The notes under the pieces were generated by a model that ran no database searches, was not told where the DNA came from, and saw only the letters and a program-made list of their open reading frames with translations. A stretch of DNA of 64,000 nt from Tigriopus japonicus (lineage: Eukaryota > Arthropoda > Copepoda > Harpacticoida > Harpacticidae), in contig CM021321.1 of assembly GCA_010645155.1 (NCBI GenBank), positions 7,114,408-7,178,407 on the forward strand, read 5' to 3'. Made by a program: the position numbers and the translations under genes. Shown here in pieces: positions 26,500-38,656 of this stretch (its first letter is position 1; each line of letters starts with the position of its first letter).

Positions 26500-26955
26500 C
26501 TATTCAAAGACCCGGTACAAGAAGTAGAGTAAAAGAAGAGGTTAGTGGGTGGGTGGAAGAGGAGGCAACATCGAAAAGAGTTTGGAGGGGAACATGATTT
26601 ATGCACCTTCTTTCTCTAGCACCCACGTGGCACATACATACACTAGCCACAAAGCCCCACGTGAGCTAACAATTGAACGACCCAGATACACTGGGAAAAA
26701 AGCAAGCGTCAATGAAAATGGAACACCGTAACAGTTTTCAGGGAACATGGAACAGTTTTTCAGGGAACATGTAACTTGACCAACACTGGAGGAATGACTC
26801 GGGGATTTGAAAGGCAGTGGAAGCAATAGAGTATGTCGCCAAATCTCTTTCGGTGGTTTGAGTAACGACGTTTGTTAATGGAGAAGAGGAAATAAAATCA
26901 TTTTTATATATGACAAATTTGGGTACAATTGAATTTTATATCTTTGCATATTGTT

Positions 26956-27440
26956 CTAGACCAGTATCCTTTCCAAAAATACATCTAATCCCATGTTTCT
27001 TGTTCCAATCCACTTATTCGCAAGATAAGGAGACAAAAAGATGCCTACGAAATGGATTTGTTCATCTTTATTAAACAACGCGTTTGGAACCAAATCCAAC
27101 AAAGTTTGTTTCATTTCATGTTCCATGACGTTTAAACAAAAGTTATTCACAAGCCCAAGAATCTGTTGAAATTTGAAAACTTGTTTTGCAAATCTGGAAA
27201 CAGATTTCACTGCAGGCTATTACACAAACCATAAAGTTGGTAACAGGAAATCCTGAGCATTGAAGTTGACGGAAACGGTCTTAAAAAGGTACAATGGGCA
27301 AAAGAAGACACACATTCTTCTGTTTTACAATTGAAAATATGGTTCCACCCGATTCTTAAGGAGTTAATGAATGCGTTTGTATGCGTTAACAATTCTTGTT
27401 TCAAAATGTCCAATTCAGGCGTTAAATATTGCAGTGACAC
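26956..27440 (-). pseudogene. Coding-like remnant inside a Dpr intron, origin unknown
   Basis: Two neighbouring minus-strand frames (27440-27207 and 27210-26956) have protein-like composition, for example ILGLVNNFCLNVMEHEMKQT and PYLANKWIGTRNMGLD. They could be pieces of one decayed frame, perhaps from a transposase, but I recognise no diagnostic motif. They lie between Dpr exons 3 and 4. Confidence 0.25.
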
Positions 27441-27884
27441 CTACTCTAAGAGTGTTCCCGAATTGCCGACAATTCTGTATGCTTCTTCATGAATCAGCGT
27501 CCACAAATTCATTTTGACATACTATCATGTCGGCGAGTAATTTGTGGCCCAGAAGATAAATTTGATGTTCCAATCGGGGAACGTGCTCTTGTTGACGGTG
27601 TCTTGTGGTCAAAACGTGAACCGACACAGTATCAGACCCTTTGCATTATCTTCTCCACGACCGTCCCACCATACTCAAAAAGTACCCAAGAGTGCCCAAA
27701 GAATGTTGGTCAGTGAAAAAAAAACCGGGCACAAATAATGGCCATGTGGCGCTTTCAGGGCTTCGATCTTGTTTAAGGAACAGATATGGAGAGCCGAGTG
27801 CTTGAACCCACACTCTAGTATCAAGAGATCAAAGAAGGCACAAATATGTGGAATGTGAAATTGAAGGCTGCATATTTGACTCAC

Positions 27885-27962
27885 GGTGACTCGGTTGTCC
27901 GTTGTGAAGACCGAATGGCCATGGGTTAAAACCACCACATCCTGTTTTCGGATCCAAGAAAC
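27885..27962 (-). CDS. Dpr-like protein, exon 3 (middle of first Ig domain)
   Basis: A 78-base exon (26 codons) between acceptor CTCGCAG|GTT and donor ACC|GTGAGT. It encodes VSWIRKQDVVVLTHGHSVFT and on to DNRVT, the conserved Dpr Ig1 core: core Trp115, the R-K-x-D loop, then L-T-x-G and F-T-T-D-x-R. It is phase 0 on both sides. Confidence 0.88.
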
Positions 27963-29294
27963 CTGCGAGAAGAAAAAAAAACCAAGTGAAAGTAAACAGA
28001 GTTGTTGTGGGCGACCCAAGGAACCCATCTTTGCGACCATTTATCATCAGAGGCCATCAATCCAGGGATTTTAGTTCCACCTTTCAGCTCCCACAATCAT
28101 TGGGCAACCACAACGAAATTGCACCTCGGATGAACCTTGGCAACGTGACTTCGTTTCGATGATGCTTTCATATTTGCTCCTATTGGTTCTTACCAGACTC
28201 GTACAAACATCAAACTTTGACATGGCGGTCTCAGTCCGAATGTGCTCGATCTCTTATTTATAACCGAGCTTTTTCTCGTCCTGCTCTGTTGTCTCAACTC
28301 AAACACTAAGATGGGCCCCATGAATCACTCAAAAAGACCGCATTTGTTTACAATATTCCGAGCAAGTTTGCAAATCCCGCGAATCTTTGTTAAGGCCAAC
28401 TTGGAATGCAGTCTAGACATGCATTATTAATGAGCAACGAGTTCTCTTGTTTTAAGGCGATATCGGGACATAAAAATTCCCCTGAATGTTCTTGCGTTTG
28501 GTGGACCATTAATTAGGTTCTTTCAATTTGTTGTTCTGGAACTGAAATAAGTTCATTTGGATGGCGTCGTTGGGCTTAAAGACGTACTTCAAGTACTTCA
28601 TTAATGCCTTTTGCAAACGTCCAAAGCAAGAGGTTATATGGTTTGTAATGGTAGTCATAAGGCGCGTCTTGGTGGAACGCGGATTCGTGACCTCGGTTCC
28701 AAAAGCCTCAAATGATCGGCGAAACGATGACAGCCTCGAAGAAACAATCATGCTTACCGATATGTGCAAGGTTATGGTCTACGCTACCGAGTTACGTACA
28801 TATTAACATTTTGAAAGGGCTTAGCAGTGAACAGGAACAGATCAACAAAACTATGCAGGCCAATAATTATGAATTTTGCTGAAATGCCGACATTCTATGT
28901 TTGCTCTTTGGAGATGATCAATCTGACAAAAGTAGCAAAGGTAGTAATCAGTTTCAAAGCCTTCAGTGCTGGTTAGAATTCAACCACTTTTTATTTGGAA
29001 CATCAATTGAGTCACATCAGTAACAATCAATCCACTTGGATTTCAGAAAAAGTCTCCAAATACATCAAATGCTTTTTGCATTTTCTTTTCAAATAGACTT
29101 CCTTTAAAAGCATGCCCAAATTACTCAAGTCCCGCTAAAAATTGAGGAAAAGTTATTGAAGCATCTTAGTTCTAAAAAAAACTACATTTCAAAAGAAACA
29201 TTCCCAAAATTTGGTGTTTCAGTGATTCATTCATGAACCGTGCAGGTGATTCCATTCCTTGAGGTGATTTTAGAAAATCCAAATATCATTCATG

Positions 29295-29365
29295 AACATT
29301 TTAAGCCACAGCTGGTTGACTTGCGACTGATTGGGTTTTAGGTTCGATCCCAGGTCTTCCCCATC
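29295..29365 (+). repeat. tRNA-derived SINE-like head
   Basis: A box-A-like TGGTTGACTTGCGAC is followed, about 15 bases later, by a box-B-like GGTTCGATCCC. These are spaced and ordered as in tRNA-derived SINEs. The cloverleaf arms do not pair well enough for a functional tRNA. It lies in a Dpr intron. Confidence 0.35.
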
Positions 29366-30204
29366 CAAGTCTAGTTGTAACCTTGACGTCATATGATTGT
29401 ATCCATGAGAAAGATATTTCGCCAAAAAGCTTACTTTATAATTAAAGTTAGTAATTTCAATGATAACAACTGTTCACGAACAAGGTTCGTCATTTCTTCT
29501 CGGAGATATCCAATGGTGTGTTGATGATAAATTGCGTATATAGCTTTCGGTATGATACCGAATATCAAGCATTAGTGAACGATGGCACTCGGTCATGTTT
29601 GAAGCAACCTCAGAAACCCCAAATACGAAGGTACTGGACCTATGTGTGTATGATGAATGTGATCTCGGCCTATTTGATGAATCATCACGAGACAAACAGA
29701 AATCGAACGAGAACAGTACAGTACGGTAGTACGCTGAAGTGTAAGGCCTGGTTTCACTCATGATTTATGCTTCTCGAGAAACTACGTACTTTTCGTTCAT
29801 GCATGACAGGATGTTCGATAAGCTAAAACGTATCTTTTAAAAAAGCTTATGTTTTTTAAGGCTTCAAGTAAATGATCATTGACTTTTGTTCGACAAATCA
29901 ACATAACTCTTGACATACAATGCCAGTATGCAAATTGAAACAAGGTTAAGAAAAAAAAAACATAAACAGCAAAAGCATTTACAGATGACTTTAAAATTTA
30001 CTAAAAGCCACTTCGACCTATAAATGTCCCATATTCCTCTCCCATTAACGAGTTTTAACCACTCTTTCTGCGCATCCGTTCTTATCTACCGAAACCGAAA
30101 TCCGACATGCACAATAAATATCTGAGTTCTAAGAAGAATTCAGGATTGTCAGGATAAGTGAAACCATAATCTTCAATTTTTCAAATCTGCATTTTGCTTT
30201 CTTC

Positions 30205-30690
30205 ATCCTATGGGAGCGATTACCATATCCCATTACAGACCAGCTGCCGTTAGCAGTTTTGGCTTGAGAAAAAATGTTTCAGTTTTCAAGGGTCAGATTT
30301 TTGAAAAGTGTTGAATTCAAGAGCAGTGGCATGGTTAATGTTTGTTGAGAAGTATTGCAAAGTAATTTAAAAACAAATGGAGGAATTGGAAGACTTCAAT
30401 TAAACGAATTATTTATTTTTAGGTTTAGTTGCCCCAGGAACTGATCTCCTCTGGCCATCTTGTTATTCAATGTCTGGCATTCCTGATTCAAAAATTCGGA
30501 AGAACTCTCTTAATTTATATAGCAAAATTTTAGATAAAGCAACAAAACATATTTTTTTGCAAAACAAATGTCAAGAATTGCAACTCCAACTTCAAGTTGT
30601 GCAGATGAGAAAGGAATTGTTGCAATTACCAGGCCTAAATCTTTGTTTTAGCTACCTTGCACGCTCATCAGAAACACATTTTTTCCGCAA
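30205..30690 (+). repeat. Interspersed repeat, copy B (also at 9680-10110)
   Basis: Matches copy A throughout. It retains an open frame from 30470 (MSGIPDSKIRKNSLNLYSKI, then a Gln/Leu-rich helix-forming stretch) that may be the relic of an element-encoded protein. I do not recognise the family. Confidence 0.6.
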
Positions 30691-30926
30691 AAAATGATGA
30701 CATCACTATTTATTCCTGTCATTGCCAAGAGGATTTTTTAAATCAAATTTTGTTTGGATAGCTGCTCTCGGATTCGGTTTCGGTTAATCGCCTTTTTGAT
30801 CCAACACTACTTTCATTAAAATAAAGTTTTCATTCATTAACATCAAATACATCTTAGCAAGAACTATGAAAACCTTTTCCAAGCAAGGTTAGATGCAGAT
30901 TCGATCCGGCTTGGGCAAGTACTTAC

Positions 30927-31213
30927 TGAAAGCTCTCGGTCCAATCTGGCCAAGCAACAGAACATTCTGGCAGTTTGTCCCACGTAAGCAGTGACATTGT
31001 CGATGCACAGCGGGTGATTTTGTGCCAAACGAGAAATCAATTCACTTCGAGTGCCAACACCAGAACCAACCACATCAGCCACGGGATCCGGGTTTAAAGC
31101 ACTTCCAGGCCCGATTAACCCAGTGTAATTGGATCCCATTGAGTGAGGCGATGATGAGGATGAGGATGACGAGGATGACACTCGAGCCACGGGCTTGGGA
31201 TTGTTTTGGACCA
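30927..31213 (-). CDS. Dpr-like protein, exon 2 (Ser-rich linker and start of first Ig domain)
   Basis: Acceptor TTTTCTCGCAG|TGG and donor TTTCA|GTAAGT. It encodes residues 17-112: a linker with ten consecutive serines coded by a TC(A/C/G) repeat, then DNVTAYVGQTARMFC (first Ig cysteine at 102 or 103). This matches the Dpr Ig1 start N-V-T-A-x-V-G-x-T-A-x-x-C. A 2-base overhang at its 5' side requires a preceding exon ending in phase 1. Confidence 0.82.
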
Positions 31214-32879
31214 CTGCGAGAAAAGAGGAGAATTGAGGATTAATAAAAGCATTGGGTTGATAGATTTGAACCAGGTCTTTGTAGTATCTGTATACTCAGG
31301 AAACAACGTCCACCAGAGTCCCTTTCCCTTCAATTTTCCTGGTACCCTTGTGCCATGCTTGATTTACAGTTACACGCAAGGGTTCGCTTAAACACTGGAC
31401 GTGCAATGATGTGTTTCCTCGAACCATTTTTTACAATTCGGGTTTTATTTTGTAGATGGGTGGTATTTGTATCAATAGTCTGGGTGCTCAGAAGAATTGT
31501 TATTTTATTGCAAATCTGCCTCGTTCCGCATAATTATGCCTATCTTCAAAGGTCTTGTGTCTGTACACCTGCTACAGTTTCTGGTCTGCATATTTGGTTA
31601 AGAGACGGTCTCTCTCTTCGGCTATTTTTATCTACTCTACATCTCATTATCGCTTACTGGAAACTCTACCACAACAGAGCGCAGACAACTCTATTCTCTT
31701 CAAGACTGGTTAGAAAAAAACTGGTTTCACTGAAGGCCATGCTATAAATTGAAATTGTCCAGCCTTGGATTCGCTCGCCTCTCAACGTCGGGGGTCTCTT
31801 GGGACTTTGAAGAAACTGTGAAAGGCCAGACTCGTTGCATTAGCCTAATGAGCCTGGAGGCCAAAACAAATCACAATACCATCACTGACCTCTCGGTCGT
31901 TGAACCAGTTCCAATGGTCCCTTTGAGGCAAAGGGTGGAACCAACATCTCTTACTGTTGTACTTGTGTACATGAACGACACATGCATGCGTTCAAAGTGA
32001 ATGGTTTCGTATTCATGGAACGTAGGAGAAGGGACACAGGAACACTTGAACATAAGTGACACGGATAATGGATGGAGGGTCCAAACTGATGGTGGTTTGG
32101 AAGGCGGGGTAACAATAGAAGTCTTCCGATAAGTCAAGGCCTCTGTTGGAATGGATCGATTGAGTGTGTCTGCGAACTTTTCCTCAGTTAGCTCTTGTTC
32201 AAGTCCACTTGGCTTTCAAATGAATCGACCACGCCCCAAGGGATTTCTATTTTCATCCCTTGCTTTATCCAAGTCTACAAAGTTGGTTCAAGGCCTTAGA
32301 GACAAGATACGACAAACTTATTCCATGCGTTCAAAAATGCGAGCGCTTCCAAAATGGTCTTTTTCATTTTGACTTTGGCCACAAACAAATCAGGCATGAC
32401 CAACGATCCTTGCAGATGCAAATGCTCTTTCGTTGGGGAACCATTCTTCCCACAACAAGCAACATTGTATTTTATTAATAGCAATAAAACTATTGGAATG
32501 GTATCATGCCAACAATTATAATGCCGAAAAATAAATACCAATGCATTTTGCAATTTGCATGCTACGATCTTTTTTCAGTTGCTTTTATTCACTAAATACA
32601 CATAAGGCAAGTTCCGAATGGAACGTTGAGCGATGACACCATGGGTTTTCAAACCATAACTAACTTAAAATGGAAAGAATAAGTAATGGACCAAAAAGGT
32701 CTTAACCAAAAACAAAAACAGCTGACAGCGAAATTGCAAACAAACATTATTCACCTTAAATTAATTTGGCCCATGTTTTTTAAGGAAGGGAAATTGCACA
32801 AAGAAAATGCTATCCCAAAAGTTTTGTTACTGAGGTTTTTGAACGCAAATATCTTCGATTTTTTTGCTTGGGGGGGAGG

Positions 32880-33150
32880 GGTCGGATTTTTAATACCGCT
32901 ACAAGGAGTGGGATTCCCTGTAAAGGGCTAGTTAATTCATTCTTGGTAGGATTTGCACTAAATTTTCAGTGAGCATATCTTTTGACTCTGACGTTCGATT
33001 GAGCTGAAAATTGAAATACAAATTTGAGTCAACCAAGACAAGGTCTTATTTACAGAAGAAGGTGATTGCTTTGTTCCTACAAGAGGTCATGATTATTTTC
33101 ATTAGCTCCCCAGTCCAGTGAAATTTAGTGGTTCTTGGTATCTCAAACCA
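32880..33150 (+). repeat. Dispersed repeat, copy B (also 6478-6705 and 7636-7700)
   Basis: This is the longest of the three copies. It joins the ATACCGCTACAAGGAGT part seen at 7636 to the GGGCTAGTT part seen at 6478. No coding frame and no clear ends. Confidence 0.55.
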
Positions 33151-33486
33151 TACAACAAGGTAAACATGCAGTTATTTCTGATGCGACGAAAACTGAGTCA
33201 GAGCAAGCTGCAGTAAAACTAGAGCACGCTTGCTTTGTCTGACCTCTCAGCCAAATGTCGAGTCACATATTAAGCCATTTATAACCAGATTTTCTGCCAA
33301 GATCCCAAGCACTCACGCAATGGCACAAAAAAGTGCTTTGACCAAGGGAGATCTCTGCCAAACTGAGGCAGGCCATGGAAGCAACAGTCGAGAAATCTGT
33401 CATCCTGACAGTTTTATTTTCAACGAGTAGAACACCCAAGGAAAGACAAAGGAGAGAGTGAACAAGAAATGCAATGCAGAAAATTT

Positions 33487-34143
33487 TCATCCTAATCTCA
33501 CTGAGCTTTCAAGAGCAGCTTGAAAGGAAATAGAGAAACAAGATCGGTCGGTGGCCTTTGTTGACCGGGTTGCTAAAGACAAATTGTCCAGAAAACGACC
33601 TCGAACTGAGGAGGATGGTGTGGATAGGTCCTCTTTCTCACTCGACGGCTCCATTGTTTCGTCGATTGCATTGCCTTGATAATGATGGGTGTGCATTGGT
33701 GGTGGGTCTTCCACAAAATGGACGATGATATTACCGGTCGGGGTATGCTTGACCAAGCTCAAACAGGATCCACAAAGATCTGCATCCAATCGATTCTCAG
33801 AGGCATTTTTCTCATCGATGAGCATTGATGTCATTCGGCAGCACTCCAGGGATCCGGATGCAAAATATGCTCGTTCGTTTGCCGTCTTATTGCCATGTGC
33901 CATTATGGCACTTTGATGCATTGCCCCTTGTTTTCTTGATCCAGAGCAATGAATGCGAGCAAGTGCACAATTATTCCAGATTCCTGGTACCATATGTTCA
34001 AAGTACTTATGATGAAAGAACTTTTGTTTCCTTGGGTCATTATGACTAATAAGAGCGATGCACCTGACCTTGATGACCAAGAAAAGGATATAATTCTCAC
34101 CGAGTTGTAAGTTATGTTGAGAATTTTTAGCCATTTTCAACAA
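33487..34143 (-). CDS. Unrecognised open frame, 218 residues, within Dpr intron 1
   Basis: A complete minus-strand frame that is unusually long for this DNA. The protein is Cys/His-rich in its middle (IWNNCALARIHC, MHQSAIMAHGNKTANERAYF, ECCRM, LCGSCLSLVKHTP) and Ser/Glu-rich towards the end (EPSSEKEDLSTPSSS). The W-x-x-C-A-x-A-R...H pattern faintly recalls FLYWCH-type zinc fingers, but the spacing does not fit and I do not assign it. Its stop codon overlaps (ATGA) the start of another frame at 33490-33263 that begins with a signal-peptide-like stretch. It could be a nested gene, a transposon relic or chance. Confidence 0.3.
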   Translation of the reverse strand: MLKMAKNSQHNLQLGENYILFLVIKVRCIALISHNDPRKQKFFHHKYFEHMVPGIWNNCALARIHCSGSRKQGAMHQSAIMAHGNKTANERAYFASGSLECCRMTSMLIDEKNASENRLDADLCGSCLSLVKHTPTGNIIVHFVEDPPPMHTHHYQGNAIDETMEPSSEKEDLSTPSSSVRGRFLDNLSLATRSTKATDRSCFSISFQAALESSVRLG

Positions 34144-34414
34144 AGACCAATGTAAAAAACACTGAAAATGTTGTAAAAGTACGCTATTGTTTTTTTACAG
34201 TTTCAGTGGGTTTCAAATCTTTTTGTAAACTAAATTATATTGTGAATTCAGCAATACGGAGGCGTGCATGAAGGGAGGTCTTTGTTTTTGTTTATCACCC
34301 ACGTTTGAAGGTCGTCGTCGTCCATTTTGTCGAATGCATTCATGGCTGAAATTGTTAAACCCTGCTTTGGTCGCTTACGAGAAGGCAAGCCTTCTTACAT
34401 CTACTATAATACGA

Positions 34415-34439
34415 ACCAACCAACCAACCAACCAACCAA
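34415..34439 (+). repeat. (CCAA)n microsatellite
   Basis: About six uninterrupted CCAA tetranucleotides. Confidence 0.9.
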
Positions 34440-35090
34440 GGTTACCGAACAAGGAGCACCGAACGCAGGCAACAGATATTGGCTTATAAATGTGCCAAAG
34501 GGGATTTCAGAGAGTCCATTTTTTGAAACTGTCACAATACAAAATCGTTCTACATTTCTCTGTCTGAGCTTGTTCGCCTGGTTGGCGGAGAAAGTTTTGG
34601 TAAGCATGAAATGGAAAAAAGATCCCCTTTTTGGCGTTGCTACAAATTCCACTTTTCTCTTTGGCGAGAGTTCACTGGCTCAACGGGTCAAATCGTATTT
34701 GATCTCTTTCTACCAAAGGCGTTATCGAGAGTGGGATTTCAAGTTTTGGGCCTTCAAAGTCCTGTGAGCGCCTTACCTGCAGAGACCTTTTTTGTTTGAT
34801 GAACTTTACATACTTATTTTGATAACTCTTCCGTTTTTTACTAAGGGCGACCAGTCCATTCCATTGTCATGTTTTCCATGAATTTGTTGCTGTTTAATTT
34901 CTCGTAAAAATGACATCTTATGTAACAACAAAAATTGCAAGTAGCAAGTGCTGCATAAAGATTCAGGGTTCCAGAAAATTTCAAATTCCATTTCGTTAAT
35001 GAACCTAATTTGCGTTTTCCACTAAAATGTGTTTCTCTCTACCTTGAACCAAACGAGATGCCTTAATAGTTACACGTTGGAACCACTTTA

Positions 35091-35488
35091 CCGGGTGTTT
35101 CTAAAGAAACTGAGTACCTAATTTTATCGTCTATAACTCGTGACTGACAGCATATATGAATCTCACTTTCATTGAATAAGATTGGCCAAACTCTTGGCTT
35201 GAAAAGTCAGAAAATGCAATTGCACCCTAGTTTAATATTTAAGCGACGACGATTTTTCCCGTGAAGGGACATTATTGAAAACAGACCGTCCGTGACTCCG
35301 ACTTTTTTCTCTCTACCGAAATTTGGCTCCAATCGAATATAGGACGAAATAAAAGAAATAAAACCATGTGTATCGTAAGAATTGACATCTGGCGTACCTT
35401 TTTGACCTTTATACATTTTTTTTGTGAGATCAACCACTTTTGAGTTACGGTCATGGTTTCCTGTTCCGTTTCTTATGAATCACCCGCT
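35091..35488. mobile_element. TA-flanked inverted-repeat element, copy 1 (about 398 bp)
   Basis: Starts CCGGGTGTTTCTAAAGAAAC and ends GTTTCTTATGAATCACCCG, its imperfect inverse. TA lies on both sides (35089-35090 and 35489-35490), as for Tc1/mariner-type elements. The body matches 43860-44456 closely, including TATTTAAGCGACGACGAT and TTTTTCCCGTGAAGGGACAT. No transposase frame is present. Confidence 0.7.
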
Positions 35489-35752
35489 TAACTAAGTAGC
35501 GTTCATTTACATGCATTCTGAAAAGCCGAAGGTTAGAGTGTGCCCAAAACTTTCATGTCACACTGTATTGGTAAATGGCATTTAATCTCTTCACGTTCTT
35601 TCTTCGAAAATATTTTTGTATTATGGAGAATGTACGAGTTCCTAATTAAAAGTCAAAACACCAGTACTTAAAGTATATGAGGTATTTTAGACTTGCGATT
35701 GATTTCAATTTAGGGAAAAATGTCCAGTTGGTTATGGCTCCTTAGCCTGATA

Positions 35753-36536
35753 CAAGGAGGACGGTGTTACGTGGAGTGGGATCGAGCGAGGGCGCGTTAC
35801 CGCGTTGGTGTGAATTTTCCTGCGTGAGAGCCTGGAGTTAATGAAAAAATCCAATATAATTTGGATTAACGTCATTTTATTGACATAAGTCATAAAACAA
35901 AGTGCACTAGGATTCAATGAGCAATCAATTGATGCCCAATTGATGTCTCTCAAAGAATTTAAACTGTGTTGTTTCATTGTGCTAAGTCAAAAATCTTCAA
36001 ACTCCTGATCTACTGACTTGCTTTGTGATAGTGATTGTCCACCTCTTGTTGAAAGCAACATGGTTTTTATCATTGGGGTTGTTTAAGGGCATTTTCCTCT
36101 TCGTAGAATGCTAAAAAATCTTCGTTGTATCTTTTTTCAACATTTGAGAGTCTTCTTTTGGCTTTAGAACCTCAATTAAGTGCTAAAAATAAAGACAGAG
36201 AAGAACATTCATATCATTGTACAAAGGGAAGAATGTCCTAAAACTATCCCAATGATAAAAACAATGTTGCTTTCAACAAAAGGTGGACAATCACTATCAC
36301 AAAACAAGTCAGTAGATCAGAAGTTTGAAGATATTTGACTTAACACAATGAAACAACACAGTTTGAATTCTTTGAGAGACATCAATTGGGCATCAAATGA
36401 TTGCTCATTGAATCCTTGTGCACTTTTGTTTTGTGAGTTATGTCAATAAAATGACGCTAATCCACGCACGAAAATTCACACCAACGCAGTATCGCGCCCT
36501 TGCTCGATCCCACTCCACGTAATACCGTCCTCCTTG
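35753..36536. mobile_element. Foldback element, 784 bp, with arms of about 350 bp
   Basis: Almost the whole element is an inverted repeat. The left arm starts CAAGGAGGACGGTGTTACGT and the right arm ends with its inverse. The arms stay similar to about 36120 and 36225, leaving a loop of about 100 bp. The left arm has about 35 extra bases near 35826-35862. Flanks CCTGATA and ACTGATA suggest a 6-7-bp target duplication with one change. Both arms can be read as MKQHSLNSLRDINWAS, so they may derive from a coding part of a larger element. Confidence 0.8.
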
Positions 36537-38629
36537 ACTGATAATAGGTAACTTGAATGGATAAATGAAGAAACTTAGTGGGGTCGACAAAACTAGATGT
36601 CCATTACGAGATGAATTTTCAGACACCTTGGGAATGATATCGATCTCAATTAATGCAAAAACTAGAATAAGGAAGGGCTAGATGATAAATAGCCCTTGTT
36701 CAATTTCAACGATCCAGGGAAAGACAGCAGACCTCTTTCCCATTACGTTATTAATCAGCATTGTGGGATCCAATATTGGAATAGGCGTATAACATACCTG
36801 ATAACTTCCAAAAAAAAAGAACTTTCCATTTCCATTGATTTGTAGGCCCATAGGGGGCAGTTTGAACGGCCAAACAGAAGCAATCTCAAAGTCAGGATTT
36901 TTCCGCTTTATCATATCCGTCTAAACCTTGAAAACCAACCTCAGAGCAGTGACAAAGAGCCATTCCATAAACAAACCAAGGTCAAAACTGACCCTGCCAA
37001 AGGGGAATTGATCTCAAGAATACTAACTCAGGCAAACCTCATGACTTTGACAAAAGAACCAATTTGAGGTTGAGGACAATGCAGTTCAGCCAATCCAGCT
37101 GCACTGAATGTAAGATTTCAATGACATGGTCAATCTGTGTAAAATTGAGGTTCCATTATTTTCAATAAAATCGCAATTCCAGTATTTAAAAAAACAAAAC
37201 AGTTTTTCCAGCTTGTCTGAAACCGAGAGGTATGTTCGAATAAGGGCTGAACTGAAATTGTGTGTTTTGCAGTGTTTAAAGAGAGCTAACAACCTAAAAT
37301 TGTTTTCTAGTAACTAATTTGGGGAATAAGACGACAAATGTGTCTTCCTAATTGTTTTTTTAAATCATTCTTTGTCAAAAAATGTTGTAATGTATCGTTT
37401 TCTCAGACAAAATGAACGTAACGCTAACCGTCGCAATCAAAGCAAGAAATTAGAAAACTCTACAAAAAAATATATTTGTTTAAAAATACCTTTGCCTCTG
37501 ACCAAAGTATTTATTCAATACATGACGTTTCTTAATATACTTCTGATCGACATTTTTCTGATGTCTAGCTTTGACTTTATCTGCTTCGTCATTTGAAAAG
37601 TTTGTTAGCAAAGGGACAAAGAAATCAAATTTTATCAGGCCTCGTAGAGCGCCGGGATTGATTATTTCACACTTGTCGCCCATCTAAATTCAAGGCCAGT
37701 CTAGACCAAACTTTTTTGAGCGGAACTTTCCTCGAAACTCGCTTCAAATCCCTCCCTCACAAGGCACAATTTAGGTCGACCATCTCAGTGTCAGATTGGC
37801 ATGGATAAGCATGGGAGCCGAGCCAAGTATGATGAGGTGTCTGTCAATTCTGACAAGCAGTTCCAACCTCTTTCTTTTACTCGGATTCAATCCAGGACAG
37901 AAACCTTTCGGGCGAAATTCTGGTCACCCTCGAGTCTATTTTGGTTCACGTAAGTGATTGGGGGAGATATCCAATCACCACGGCCTTGGGGCGCCGCTTC
38001 AAACACTCAGACGGATCATATGGGCACTTGTTCCGAATATCCGAAATCTTTTGACAACCTAACGGTGTTTATTCAGAGAGAGCGGTTTCCAATAAAATCA
38101 AGCTGCTAACTCACCACGGCTTGTTCCTGGACCAGAACACGATTTGGGCCTGTCTCATGCGTTACTCTCTGTGCAGACAGGATTGGAGGCGGGAAACAAG
38201 CCAATACCACTTAAACACAAGCAGCTCCAATTGCCTCCATCTCCCTACACACAAAGTGCCAAGATCATGTCAGAAAGTTCCAGATCAGGAAAAGGTCAAC
38301 AATCCTAATGCCCAAAGTGCGCCAAGGCCGCCAACAACAACGAGGAGATCCACTAACCAATGACAAAGACGGACGGAGCCCGAGAATTAGGACATTCAAT
38401 CTTTCTAATCCACCGTCCAAAATGGGCATTTCCATGATTCTATCGTGCTGCTTAGGGCACCATGACTTGTCATTCCGAAAAGACAAGACCAACAAGACCA
38501 CAGAAGGCCAGACATCGAAAGCTTCTTTGCGTCATTAATTGTCAGCCTTTGGGGTTTGGAGGGGGGAACGAAGAATACCACTAATCTGAGAACCTTGAAT
38601 GGGGCCATCAACATTTCAGGGCGAGGAGA

Positions 38630-38656
38630 AGGAGAGAGAGAGAGAGATTGAGAGAC
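38630..38656 (+). repeat. GA-rich simple repeat
   Basis: A run of GAGAGA dinucleotides with one interruption (GATTGAGAGAC). Confidence 0.8.

Noticed and set aside
31871..32137. Possible extra Ig-like exon on the minus strand (phrases such as WNWFNDREVSDG)
   Set aside because: The cysteine and D-x-G-x-Y-x-C motifs are absent and no matching splice sites are evident. Both Ig domains of the gene are already complete.
33263..33490. Signal-peptide-like frame (MKIFCIAFLVHSLLCL...) as the first exon of the Dpr-like gene
   Set aside because: Its best donor (TGC|GTGAGT at 33317/33316) is in phase 0, while exon 2 at 31213 needs a phase-1 partner. The exon at 56198-56150 fits in phase.
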